The position numbers were made by a program, and so were the translations under genes. From Actinopolymorpha cephalotaxi (GTDB taxonomy: Bacteria > Actinomycetota > Actinomycetes > Propionibacteriales > Actinopolymorphaceae), in assembly GCF_013408535.1 (NCBI RefSeq), contig NZ_JACBZA010000001.1, forward strand, positions 2,316,850 through 2,380,849: a stretch of 64,000 nt of DNA. The letters run 5' to 3'. Below the pieces are notes generated by a model, which saw only the letters and a list, made by a program, of their open reading frames with translations, was not told the origin of the DNA and did no database searches. Shown piece by piece: positions 18,843 to 27,100 of this stretch. The number at the start of each line of letters is the position of its first letter. Positions within the stretch are counted from its first letter, which is position 1.

Positions 18843-21536
18843 CTACCTCGGCAACGCCTCCAGCAGGTCGACGGTGCCGCGCTCGCCGTCCACCCGGATC
18901 CGGTCGCCGCTGCGCAGCCGGACGGTGGCGTTGCCGGTGCCGACGACGGCCGGGATGCCGAGTTCGCGGGCGACGATCGCGGCGTGCGACAGGGGAGCAC
19001 CGATGTCGGTGACCACCGCGGCGGCCCGCGGGAACAGCGGAGTCCAGCCGATGTTGGTGACGGAGGTGACCAGGATCTCGCCCGGTCGCAGTTGCGCACC
19101 GTCCTCCGGGCTGGCGATGACGCGGGCGACGCCCTCCACGACTCCGGCCGCGCCGGCGAACCCGGTCACGGTCTCGGCCACCGGCGCGTGCTCGGCGGTC
19201 GCGTCGTACACGTCGAGCCGCCGGTTCGGGTCGGCGGCCCAGCGCACCGGGTCGAAGGCGCCGCGGATGAGCGTGGGGTAGACCGGCAGCGCGCGGTAGC
19301 GGTCGTACGCCGCCCGGCGCGCCGGAACCCGTGCCAGCGGAGCGTCGTCGCCGTCGAGGATCCGGACGATCTCCTCGATGGCGCAGAAGAAGAGGTCGTC
19401 GCCGTGGCCGGTCAGCTCACCGGCCCGCCGGACGAGGATCCGCATCGCCCAGAACGCCCGGATCACCTCCGACCGCGCGGCCTCACGTGCCCGGGCGGCG
19501 TGCGCCGCGCGGTCGACGTGGCGGCGCAGCGCGGAGAGCTCCCGCGGCCGGAGCCGGGCGCGCGTGCGTTCCCAGGCCGCCTCGCGTGCCTGCTGCTGGC
19601 GGGCGAGCAGGTCGGTCGCGTCTTCGTGGGCGCCGTCCATCGCGGCGAGCTCGCGGTCGACCCAGCCGGGATCCTCGGCCGGACGCGGCACGGACACCTC
19701 GAACTCGTGCGGCCCGCGGTGGCCCCACTGGTGGACGTAGGTGTCCCGGTCGAGCTGTCCCCGGCGTACCCGCGCCAGCCCGACCAGCGGGCCGAGGCTG
19801 GCCAGTTCGCCGTCGGCGGTGTGCAGGCCGGTGAGCAGGGCGTTCGCGTCGCCTTCACCGGCCACCTTGCGGACCCGGCGCCCGATCGTCGCCAGCGCGT
19901 TGCCGTCCATCCGGGAGCCGGCGGCCAGCATCCGGCTGGTGTCCCGCAGGTACGGCTCACCCTCGCCCGCCCACACCCTCGCCAGCGCCGAGGTGGTGTC
20001 CGCGGCTGCGATCGCGGCGCGGACGCGCTCGAAGCGGGCGGGCGCGTCGGCGACCAGGGCCGGGAAGTTCTTCTGGTACGTCCGCAACCGGCGGTAGAAC
20101 GGCACCACCTCGCCGAGCACGCTTGCGACGAGTCGCCACCGCGAGAGCGGCAGCGCCGGGATCGTGACGCCGTCCGGGATCCGGCCGAAGATCTCCGGGA
20201 TGCTCGAGTAGAACAGCTTCGACATGCCGAACGCCTGGGCGGCCGCCGCGGCGACGCTGAGGTTGAGGTAGAACCTGCCGCCGATGTTGCCGGACAGCCG
20301 GTGCTCCCCGACGGCCGACAGCGCCATCGTGTCCGCCATGAAGATGTTGATCAGCGACCAGGTGCAGGGCGTCATCACGTCCGGGATCGCCTCGCCGAGG
20401 TTGCCCGACGTCCACAGGTAGTCACCGCGCAGGCTGTCGTTCCACTCCTCGGTCCCGGTGGCGGGCAGCCCGGTCGGAAGTCCGGTGACCGGCCGGGCCT
20501 GGACGAGGAAGAACTGCCCGTCGTGGCGGGCCCACTCGACGTCCATCGGGCAGCCGTAGAGCTCCTCCACGTCGACGCCGATCCGGGCCAGCTCGCCGGC
20601 CTGCCGGTCGTCGAGGACCGGGGCGTTCCGCAGGTGCGGCGGCACGGGTTCCTCGTGCGTGCCCTGCTCGGTGCGTACCGTCCGTACGGACTTGTCGCCG
20701 GTCTCGCGGTGGGCCACCGCGAAGGTCTCGCGGTCGACGAGCAGGGAGTCGGGGGTGACCTGGCCGCCGACGAGGGCCTCGCCCAGCCCCCAGGTGGCGT
20801 CGACGTGGACGTACGCACGGTCGCCGGTCATCGGGTCGACGGTGAACATCACGCCGGCGGAGTCGGCCGTGACGAGTTCCTGCACCACGACGGCGAGGGC
20901 GACGTCAGAGGCGGGGATGCCGTGCCGGATCCGGTACGCGATCGCGCGGGCGGTCCACAGCGAGGCCCAGCACCGGCGTACCGCGTCCAGCACGGCGTCG
21001 CGGCCGCGGAGGTTGAGGTAGGTGTCCTGCTGGCCGGCGAACGACATCCCCGGCAGGTCCTCCGCGGTGGCCGAGGAACGCACCGCGACCGGGAGGTTGC
21101 CGTCGTCCAGACTCGCGTACGCCTGCTCGACCGGGGCGGAGACCTCGGCCGGTACGGCGCCCTCGGCGAACAGCCGGCCGATCTTTCGCGCCGCCTCCTC
21201 GCATCGGGTGGGCTCGTCGGCGCGCAGTCCGGACACGGCGGCGAGGATCCGGTCCTGTCGGCTGTCCCGGCCGACGAACGCGCGGTACGCCGCGGTCGTC
21301 ACCTGGAAGCCGGGCGGCACCGGCAGACCGGCGCGGGCGAGGCGGGCCAGGGAGGCACCCTTGCCGCCGACCTCGGCGATGCCGGCGGAGGGGTGGTCGA
21401 GGGGGAGGACGTACGGAAGAGGTGTCTCGGGGTGGGCGGTGTCGGGGCGTGCGGAGTCGGGGCCGGTCTGGCCCGGGCCCTGTGGGTGGCCCGGGCGACC
21501 TGGGTGGCGGGCCTGGTCGGTGGAATCGGCGTTCAC
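18843..21536 (-). CDS. PEP-utilising phosphotransferase, rifampicin phosphotransferase-like
   Basis: An 897-residue three-domain enzyme. The N-terminal pyruvate phosphate dikinase-type ATP-binding domain has VGGKGASLARLARAGLPVPP, the AVRSSATAEDLPGMSFAGQQ loop, and VMFTVDPMTGD. A helical central domain contains WGHRGPHEFEVSVPR, resembling the substrate domain of rifampicin phosphotransferase. The C-terminal swivelling domain carries the phospho-His in PLSHAAIVARELGIPAVVG. Rph uses ATP to phosphorylate and inactivate rifamycins; other members handle unknown substrates. GTG 21536, behind GAAGGGAG, is chosen. A longer frame would begin inside a 28-base inverted repeat at 21588-21615 and is unlikely to be translated. 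Resistance activity is an inference from family. Confidence 0.8.
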   Translation of the reverse strand: MNADSTDQARHPGRPGHPQGPGQTGPDSARPDTAHPETPLPYVLPLDHPSAGIAEVGGKGASLARLARAGLPVPPGFQVTTAAYRAFVGRDSRQDRILAAVSGLRADEPTRCEEAARKIGRLFAEGAVPAEVSAPVEQAYASLDDGNLPVAVRSSATAEDLPGMSFAGQQDTYLNLRGRDAVLDAVRRCWASLWTARAIAYRIRHGIPASDVALAVVVQELVTADSAGVMFTVDPMTGDRAYVHVDATWGLGEALVGGQVTPDSLLVDRETFAVAHRETGDKSVRTVRTEQGTHEEPVPPHLRNAPVLDDRQAGELARIGVDVEELYGCPMDVEWARHDGQFFLVQARPVTGLPTGLPATGTEEWNDSLRGDYLWTSGNLGEAIPDVMTPCTWSLINIFMADTMALSAVGEHRLSGNIGGRFYLNLSVAAAAAQAFGMSKLFYSSIPEIFGRIPDGVTIPALPLSRWRLVASVLGEVVPFYRRLRTYQKNFPALVADAPARFERVRAAIAAADTTSALARVWAGEGEPYLRDTSRMLAAGSRMDGNALATIGRRVRKVAGEGDANALLTGLHTADGELASLGPLVGLARVRRGQLDRDTYVHQWGHRGPHEFEVSVPRPAEDPGWVDRELAAMDGAHEDATDLLARQQQAREAAWERTRARLRPRELSALRRHVDRAAHAARAREAARSEVIRAFWAMRILVRRAGELTGHGDDLFFCAIEEIVRILDGDDAPLARVPARRAAYDRYRALPVYPTLIRGAFDPVRWAADPNRRLDVYDATAEHAPVAETVTGFAGAAGVVEGVARVIASPEDGAQLRPGEILVTSVTNIGWTPLFPRAAAVVTDIGAPLSHAAIVARELGIPAVVGTGNATVRLRSGDRIRVDGERGTVDLLEALPR

Positions 21537-21587
21537 CGGGGCAGTGCTCCCTTCGTGGAGCATCCAGCGCGCGCGGCGCCTGGAGTC

Positions 21588-21615
21588 GTTGACCAGATGA
21601 ACGCATCTGGTCAAC
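21588..21615. promoter_or_regulatory. Perfect 12-bp inverted repeat upstream of the Rph-like gene
   Basis: GTTGACCAGATG (21588-21599) and CATCTGGTCAAC (21604-21615) form a perfect inverted repeat with a 4-base AACG centre. It lies about 52-79 bases before the GTG start of the phosphotransferase, in the 5' region of its message. It could be an operator. It has no T-run, so a terminator is less likely. Confidence 0.6.
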
Positions 21616-21703
21616 GTGGAAGCTACTCCCGGCCGATCCGGTGGTCAACGGCGAAACCCGCTGGGTGACGAACGCCACTCGTCGCGGGGGATCCGCGAGT
21701 CAC

Positions 21704-21763
21704 GAACGCGAAGCGCCCGCCGCCCTACCGGCGGCTGAGCCGGATCGGGCGGCGGGCGCGTTC
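21704..21763 (-). terminator. Long GC-rich hairpin after dctA
   Basis: GCGCCCGCCGCCC (21713-21725) pairs with GGGCGGCGGGCGC (21747-21759), and the outer GAACGCG and CGCGTTC extend the stem. It sits about 55-110 bases beyond the dctA stop on the minus strand. There is no U-tract, as is usual for actinobacterial terminators. The rest of the 279-base gap to the next gene shows nothing else. Confidence 0.6.
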
Positions 21764-21815
21764 CTCGTGGGCGCCGGGCTCCGGGGGGAGGCACCGGCAC
21801 CCTGCGTGGCGGACG

Positions 21816-23225
21816 TCAGCCGCGGGCACCGCCTCCGGCGGGTTCCACCTCGCGCGCGCCGGTGTCGTGGCCCGCGCCACCTCTGTCGTGGTCGCCGCGG
21901 TCGCCGTGGTCGTCGACCATCGTGGCCTCGTCGAACGGCGCCCGGCCGGCGAAGACCTCGCGCGCCCGCTCCCGGTCGTACTCACCGGTCCAGGTGCCCA
22001 CCAGGACCGTCGCGACGGCGTTCCCGGCGAAGTTCGTCAGCGCCCGGGCCTCGGACATGAAGCGGTCGATGCCCACGATCAGGCCCACGCCGTCTACCAG
22101 GTCGGGCCGGTGGCTCTGCAGGCCGCCGGCCAGTGTCGCCAGCCCGGCTCCGGTGACTCCGGCCGCGCCCTTGGAGGCGATCACCATGAAGACCAGCAGG
22201 GAGATCTGCTCGCCGATCGCCAGCGGCTTGCCGAGCGCGTCCGCGACGAACAGCGAGGCCATCGTCAGGTAGATCGCGGTCCCGTCGAGGTTGAAGGAGT
22301 AGCCCGTCGGCACGGTGATGCCGACCACGGAACGGCTCACTCCCAGGTGTTCCATCTTGGCGATCAGCCGCGGCAGCGCCGACTCCGACGACGACGTGGA
22401 CACGATCAGCAGGAACTCCCGTGCCAGGTAGCGCAGCAGGGAGAAGATCGACGTCTTCGCGACCAGGCGCAGCAGCAGGCCGAGGACGACCACGACGAAG
22501 ATGAGACAGGTGGCGTAGAACCCGAGCATGATCTGGGCGAGGCTGATCAGCGCGTCCACGCCGGTCGCGCCGACCACCGCGGCGATCGCGCCGAACGCGC
22601 CGATCGGCGCCAGCCACATGATCATGGACAGGATCCGGAAGACCAGGCGCTGGATGACCGCGATCGCGCCGAGCACGGACTCGCCGGGCCGGCCGAGTCC
22701 CTGCACCGCGAAACCGACCAGCAGGGCGACCAGCAGGGTCTGCAGCACCTGCTCACCGGTCAGGGCGGACAGCAGCGTGGTGGGGATGATGCCCAGCAGG
22801 AACTCGCTGGTGGACTTCGCCTCCGAGGACACCTGTTCGTGGCCGGCCGAGCGCAGTGCCTCGGTCAGGTGCAGACCGGAGCCGGGGTGGATCAGGTTGC
22901 CGATCACCAGGCCGATCGCCAGCGCGACCGTCGACATGGCGAGGAAGTACACCAGGGCGAGGCCACCGACCCGGCCCACCTTGGCGGCCTGGCGTACCGA
23001 ACCGACGCCGAGCACGATCGTGCAGAAGATGATCGGGCTGATCATCATCCGGATCAGGGCCACGAAACCGTCCCCGACCGGCTTCAGCGACATGCCGAAG
23101 TCCGGGAACAGCAACCCGACCGCGGCGCCGAGAACCACAGCCACGATCACCGCGGGATACAGGAAGTGGATGCGGTCGCGGCGCGGCGCGGCCGGTCGGT
23201 CCTCGGACGGCGTCTGACCTGTCAT
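21816..23225 (-). CDS. dctA: C4-dicarboxylate/cation symporter, DctA/GltP family
   Basis: A 469-residue member of the DAACS (SLC1-like) family, a trimeric elevator carrier for succinate, fumarate, malate or glutamate with cations. Signatures include the RMMISPIIFCTIVLG helix, the serine-rich hairpin STSSSESALPRLI (HP1), TGYSFNLDGTAIYLTMASLF (TM7, NMDGT-like) and the HP2 region SKGAAGVTGAG. Eight membrane helices with two re-entrant hairpins are expected. The NLDGT and GIDRFMSEARALTNFAGNAVAT segments favour the dicarboxylate branch. The C-terminus is a His/Asp/Gly-rich tail. ATG 23225 has AGGAGAG upstream. It is divergent from the kinase gene across a repeat-bearing spacer. Confidence 0.9.
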   Translation of the reverse strand: MTGQTPSEDRPAAPRRDRIHFLYPAVIVAVVLGAAVGLLFPDFGMSLKPVGDGFVALIRMMISPIIFCTIVLGVGSVRQAAKVGRVGGLALVYFLAMSTVALAIGLVIGNLIHPGSGLHLTEALRSAGHEQVSSEAKSTSEFLLGIIPTTLLSALTGEQVLQTLLVALLVGFAVQGLGRPGESVLGAIAVIQRLVFRILSMIMWLAPIGAFGAIAAVVGATGVDALISLAQIMLGFYATCLIFVVVVLGLLLRLVAKTSIFSLLRYLAREFLLIVSTSSSESALPRLIAKMEHLGVSRSVVGITVPTGYSFNLDGTAIYLTMASLFVADALGKPLAIGEQISLLVFMVIASKGAAGVTGAGLATLAGGLQSHRPDLVDGVGLIVGIDRFMSEARALTNFAGNAVATVLVGTWTGEYDRERAREVFAGRAPFDEATMVDDHGDRGDHDRGGAGHDTGAREVEPAGGGARG

Positions 23226-23691
23226 GGGCTCTCCTGACCTTCCGGCGGAGGAGGACGACCATCCTGGTTGCCGAAGGGGTGCGCCGGCAGTGACCGTCTC
23301 CTGATGATCACGCCGACGGTTCGGCGCGCGGCGAAATCTACCGGCCTGGCGGCCACCCGCATCCCCGGCTGCCGATCATGAGCCGGACCGGTCGCTCTCG
23401 CGGTCCGAACTCGCGGTCCGAACTCGCGGTCCGAACTCGCGGTCCGAACTCGCGGTCCGAACTCGCGGTCCGAACTCGTGGGGACCAGAGGTGGACGACG
23501 AGCCGCTGCCCGGGTACGACTGACGTGCGACCTGGCGAACGACCGAACGTGCGGCCGTCCGGACGCTGCGTGAGTGACGCGCGGGCGCGGCGCGCCGGGA
23601 GGCGGTGTGCGTGCGGTTGCCCGCTGCGCATGCGTACGCTGCTTCGGCGGTGAAAATGAAGATCCGCAACGAATCCGTCGGCTGAGGACTG
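23226..23691. other. 466-base divergent spacer between dctA and the kinase gene
   Basis: No gene is supported here. The spacer holds the dctA ribosome-binding region (about 23228-23245), six tandem 13-base repeats (23401-23478), and the kinase leader. Minus-strand open frames through the repeat are by-products of its 13-base periodicity and show no family resemblance. Confidence 0.7.
23401..23478. repeat. Six perfect tandem copies of a 13-bp unit
   Basis: The unit CGGTCCGAACTCG is repeated six times without a mismatch, then breaks off at TGGGGACC. A partial copy (TCTCG) precedes it. The array lies about 214-291 bases upstream of the Ser/Thr kinase start and about 175 bases upstream of dctA. 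The length is not a multiple of three, so it is not coding. It could be a protein-binding array or simply a slippage-prone minisatellite. Confidence 0.95.
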
Positions 23692-25503
23692 GTGAACGTG
23701 AGTGCGGTGAGGGCCGGAACAACCCTCGGGCGTTACCGCCTCGAGGAGCTGCTGAGTCGCGGCGGCATGGGCGAGGTGTGGCGTGCACACGACTCCACCC
23801 TGGGCCGGCCGGTCGCGGTCAAGCTGCTCCACGCGGGCGTGACCGAGGCCGGTGACCGGGAGCGCTTCGTCCGCGAGGCGCGAGCCGCCGCCCAGCTCAG
23901 CCACCGCAACGTCGTCGCGGTCTTCGACGTCGGCGAGTGGTCCGGTCGGCCGTTCCTGGTGATGGAGCTGCTGGACGGGCGTACTCTCGCCGCCATCCTG
24001 TCCGCCCGCGGCCCGCTGCCTCCCGACGACGTACGCGACCTCGGCGCCCAGGCGGCCGCCGGGCTGCACGCGGCACACCAGGCCGGGGTGGTCCACCGCG
24101 ACGTCAAGCCGAGCAACCTCGTCCGTACCCAGGACGGCTCGCTGAAGGTCGTCGACTTCGGCATCGCCCGGGTGCTCGACGAGGCCTCCACCCGGCTCAC
24201 CCGCACCGGGACGATCGTCGGCACCGCCTCCTACCTCGCCCCCGAGCAGGTCCGCGGCCGGTCCGCCGACGCGCGCAGCGACCTGTACGCCCTGGGCTGC
24301 GTGCTCTACCAGCTGCTGACCGGCCGGACGCCGTTCGTCGGCGGCTCGACCGAGGTGGTGTACGGCCATCTGCACAACCCGCCCACGGCACCGTCCCGGC
24401 TGCGCCCGGGCGTCCCGGAGGACCTGGACCAGCTGGTCCTCGGCCTGCTGGCCAAGGAGCCCGACGACCGTCCGGCCGACGCGGCCGCGGTCCGGACCGC
24501 GCTGCTGACCACCTCCACGACCACGTCCACGGCCTCGAACGGGTCGGCCGGGGCGAACGGCCGGGCCGGGCCGGACCCGGCGGAGGCGGCGACCGCGCTG
24601 ACGCCGGCGGTGGCCGTCGCCGGAGGTGCCGCCGCCGGAGGTGCCGCCGCCGGAGGTGCCGCCGCCGCGAACGGATGGGCCTCGGCCGGGCAGGTCGGTG
24701 CTGGGGACGAGGCCGGTGACGGGGACGGGGCCGGAACGCCCGCCCACTCCGAGCAGGCCACCCGTACCTTCGCCCTCCCCGAGCTGGAACGCGATGACGC
24801 CGCCGGTGAACGGAACGCCGGTGGACGGGACGCCGACGGTGGAGGAGACGGCAGGCCGCCGGCCCGCCCGGTCGCCCCTGCTCGTCCTCGTCGCCGGTCG
24901 GGCAGCCTTGCCGTCCTGGCGGTGGCGGCCGTCCTCGCGGTGGCGTTGCTGGGCGCGTCGTTGTGGGTCTGGAAGAACACCGCGCGGTCCAGTGACACTC
25001 CGGCGGCGGGCGGCCGGCAGGCCGCCCCGTCGGCCACCGGACACCGCAGCCCGAGCCCGAGCAAGACCCAGAGCCGGCCGAACAAGGCAACGCCCGCGCC
25101 GCGCTCCACCACCCGGGTGTCGGAGTCCGGCAACTCCGGGGACGCGAACACTCCCGCCGTCGGCTCGCCGGCCTGGCTGAACCGCCTCGACGCCGCACTG
25201 GCGTTCCTGTCCTCGACCGGGCGGGTCGACCCCAAGGTCGCCGACCGGCTGCGCGAGTCGGTGGACAAGGCCCGCCAGGCGTACGCGGACGGTGACCCGG
25301 AGAAGGCCCGTGAGCGGATGCAGAAGCTGCGTGAGGAGTTCGCGAAGGCCAACCGCGCCAACGACCTTCCGGCGGGCGGGACGCTGGACAGGATCCTCGG
25401 CGCGGGCTGGCAGGGTGAGCAGGGCCCCACTGCCGGCAAAGGCAACGACAGGCACGGAAACAAGGGGCCCGGCAAGAACAACGGGCACGGTAAGAACAAC
25501 TGA
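23692..25503 (+). CDS. Membrane-anchored Ser/Thr protein kinase (PknB/Hanks type)
   Basis: A 603-residue bacterial Hanks kinase. The kinase domain covers about residues 14-275: glycine loop SRGGMGEVW, Lys44 (VAVKLL), HRDVKPSN with Asp137, DFG Asp155, activation loop TRTGTIVGTASYLAPEQ, and DARSDLYALGCVLY. A low-complexity juxtamembrane region, including three GGAAA repeats, leads to a single membrane helix at about 403-426. The extracellular part has a Ser/Pro/Thr-rich stalk, a charged helical segment (residues about 490-560) and a Gly/Asn/Lys/His tail ending GKNNGHGKNN. No PASTA domains are present. It would phosphorylate cytoplasmic targets in response to an external signal that is unknown. 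Confidence 0.93.
   Translation: MNVSAVRAGTTLGRYRLEELLSRGGMGEVWRAHDSTLGRPVAVKLLHAGVTEAGDRERFVREARAAAQLSHRNVVAVFDVGEWSGRPFLVMELLDGRTLAAILSARGPLPPDDVRDLGAQAAAGLHAAHQAGVVHRDVKPSNLVRTQDGSLKVVDFGIARVLDEASTRLTRTGTIVGTASYLAPEQVRGRSADARSDLYALGCVLYQLLTGRTPFVGGSTEVVYGHLHNPPTAPSRLRPGVPEDLDQLVLGLLAKEPDDRPADAAAVRTALLTTSTTTSTASNGSAGANGRAGPDPAEAATALTPAVAVAGGAAAGGAAAGGAAAANGWASAGQVGAGDEAGDGDGAGTPAHSEQATRTFALPELERDDAAGERNAGGRDADGGGDGRPPARPVAPARPRRRSGSLAVLAVAAVLAVALLGASLWVWKNTARSSDTPAAGGRQAAPSATGHRSPSPSKTQSRPNKATPAPRSTTRVSESGNSGDANTPAVGSPAWLNRLDAALAFLSSTGRVDPKVADRLRESVDKARQAYADGDPEKARERMQKLREEFAKANRANDLPAGGTLDRILGAGWQGEQGPTAGKGNDRHGNKGPGKNNGHGKNN
24622..24666 (+). repeat. Three perfect 15-bp repeats within the kinase gene
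   Basis: GGAGGTGCCGCCGCC occurs three times in tandem and encodes GGAAA x3 in the juxtamembrane linker of the kinase. The repeat keeps the reading frame, so copy-number change would alter linker length only. Confidence 0.9.
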
Positions 25504-25538
25504 GAGCCGTCGACGGCTCGCGGCGGAGGGGACCCGAC

Positions 25539-26276
25539 ATGAGCGTCGTCCGGTGGCAGGCACAGACCCGGGACCAGCTGACCGCGTTGCTGCCCGAGGC
25601 GGTGGTGGTGCTCCCGATCGGCGCCACCGAGCAGCACGGGCCCCACCTGGCGACCGGGACCGACGCGCTGCTGGCCGAGACCGCGGCCACCCGGGCGGTC
25701 GAGCTGGCCGCCGAGTCCGCCGCGCGCCCTCTCGTCCTCGCCCCGACCCTGCCGATCGGTGCGTCCGACCACCACCTGCCGTTCGGGGGAACGCTGTCCC
25801 TGCGGCCGGAGACGCTGCTCGCCCTGCTCCTCGACGTGGCCCGCTCCGTGGCCGACTGCGGCGGGCGCCGGCTGGTGATCGTGAACGGCCACGGCGGGAA
25901 CCGCGGCATCTGCTCGGCCGCGGCCGCCGCCGCGTCCGTCCGGTCGCCGATCACCGTGGGCTACCTCGACTACTGGGACGGTGCGGCGGACGCCGATCTC
26001 GGTGGTACGCCGCTGCCCGGGCACGCGGGCGGGTTCGAGACCTCCCTGGTGCTGGCCGTCGACCCCGAGCTCGTCACCGAACGCGCGCCGCGTACAGACG
26101 TACCCACGATCCCGGCGGTGCCCGGGGTGGAGATCCAGCGGCAGGCGTCCTGGCACGACCAGGACGGCTACACCGACGACCCGGCCAAGGCCGACGCGGC
26201 CCAGGGCCGGGAGTGGCTGGACCACCTGGTCCGCCGGCTCGCCGGCCAGCTGGTCGACCTGGCCGCCGCGATCTGA
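25539..26276 (+). CDS. Creatininase-family amidohydrolase
   Basis: A 245-residue creatininase-fold metalloenzyme. The metal ligands typical of the family are present: Glu31 and His33 in GATEQHGPHL, Asp42 in ATGTDALL, a His in VNGHGGN, and the Glu in GHAGGFETSLV. Family members hydrolyse cyclic amides such as creatinine, or act in cofactor maturation (MftE) and riboflavin-type pathways. No mycofactocin genes are nearby, so the substrate is open. It begins 35 bases after the kinase stop with GGAGGGG before the ATG, and precedes a MerR regulator, but common control is not shown. Confidence 0.85.
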   Translation: MSVVRWQAQTRDQLTALLPEAVVVLPIGATEQHGPHLATGTDALLAETAATRAVELAAESAARPLVLAPTLPIGASDHHLPFGGTLSLRPETLLALLLDVARSVADCGGRRLVIVNGHGGNRGICSAAAAAASVRSPITVGYLDYWDGAADADLGGTPLPGHAGGFETSLVLAVDPELVTERAPRTDVPTIPAVPGVEIQRQASWHDQDGYTDDPAKADAAQGREWLDHLVRRLAGQLVDLAAAI

Positions 26277-26304
26277 GGCTGCCCGGAGCCGTCTCGATCC
26301 ACGG

Positions 26305-26341
26305 TTGACCTTGTCGCGGCGTCAACCTGTGCAATGGGTGC
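26305..26341 (+). promoter_or_regulatory. MerR-type promoter with 19-bp spacer
   Basis: TTGACC (26305-26310) and TGCAAT (26330-26335) are separated by 19 bases, the elongated spacing that MerR proteins correct by twisting DNA. The spacer contains GTCAA, which mirrors TTGAC of the -35 (TTGAC-N11-GTCAA). The -10 ends six bases before the ATG, predicting a leaderless merR message and autoregulation. Confidence 0.6.
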
Positions 26342-27100
26342 ATGCGCATCGGTGAACTCGCCACCCTCGTCGGGGTGTCCACGCGTACGGTCCGGCACTA
26401 CCACCACCAGGGGCTGCTGCCCGAGCCCGAACGACTCGCCAACGGCTACCGGGAGTACCGCCTGCGGGACGCGGTCGTCCTCGCCCGCGTCCGCCGGCTG
26501 ACCGAGCTCGGGCTGTCGCTGGAGGAGATCCGCGACGTGCTCGCCGACGAGCGGGGCCGGGACCTGCGCGAGGTGCTGGCCGAGCTCGACGCCGACCTGG
26601 CCCGGCAACAGGAGGCGATCGGTGCCAGACGGGCCCGGCTCACCGCGCTGCTGGCTCAGGGCGAGCTGGATCCGGACTCCACGGTGTCGCCCGAGCTGGC
26701 GGCCCTCCTGCGGGACCTGCCCACCGAGGGGTCGGCGTTCGGGCAGTTCGACCGGGACCTGATCACGGTGTTCGACGCGGGCGCCGACCAGGCCGACCGG
26801 GCGAGCTTCGCCGAGCTGTTCCGGGCACTGCCGGAGGAGACCACCGGCGGGGGAGCGCGCGAGATCTACCGGAAGCTGGACGAGCTCGCCGGCGCCGACC
26901 CGGCCGACCCCCGCGTCGGCGCGCTCGCCGCCGAGCTCGCCGCGTACCTGCCGGAGGAGATCGCCTCGGCGATGGTCGCCAGCGTCGACGACCCGGAGAC
27001 CGGTCAGTGGCTGGCGACGATGACGCGTGAGCTGTCCGCGGCACAGGTCGAGGTCTTCCGGGCGCTGGTGACCAGGCTGCGGGACCGTGGACCATGCTGA
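26342..27100 (+). CDS. MerR-family transcriptional regulator
   Basis: A 252-residue MerR regulator. The N-terminal winged helix is clear: MRIGELATLVGVSTRTVRHY, then GYREYRLRDAVVLARVRRL and ELGLSLEEIRDVL. A coiled-coil helix (about residues 80-112) would mediate dimerisation. The remaining 140 residues form a helical effector domain without metal-binding Cys residues, so a small organic ligand is more likely than a metal. The promoter just upstream has the 19-base spacing of MerR-controlled promoters. The gene overlaps the next one by seven bases, so the membrane protein is probably its co-regulated partner. Confidence 0.9.
   Translation: MRIGELATLVGVSTRTVRHYHHQGLLPEPERLANGYREYRLRDAVVLARVRRLTELGLSLEEIRDVLADERGRDLREVLAELDADLARQQEAIGARRARLTALLAQGELDPDSTVSPELAALLRDLPTEGSAFGQFDRDLITVFDAGADQADRASFAELFRALPEETTGGGAREIYRKLDELAGADPADPRVGALAAELAAYLPEEIASAMVASVDDPETGQWLATMTRELSAAQVEVFRALVTRLRDRGPC

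Noticed and set aside
21588-21615. TTG start at 21614 giving a 923-residue phosphotransferase
   Set aside because: It would start inside the perfect inverted repeat and lacks a ribosome site. GTG 21536 has GAAGGGAG upstream and fits the family.
23401-23478. CRISPR array
   Set aside because: The repeats are 13 bases and directly adjacent, with no spacers and no cas genes nearby.
23338-25563. A 741-codon minus-strand frame through the 13-bp repeat and opposite the kinase
   Set aside because: The repetitive peptide comes from the tandem DNA repeat, and the rest is antisense to a clear kinase.
25539-26276. Mycofactocin maturation peptidase MftE
   Set aside because: The fold matches, but no mftA-D or other mycofactocin gene is near, so only the creatininase family call is kept.
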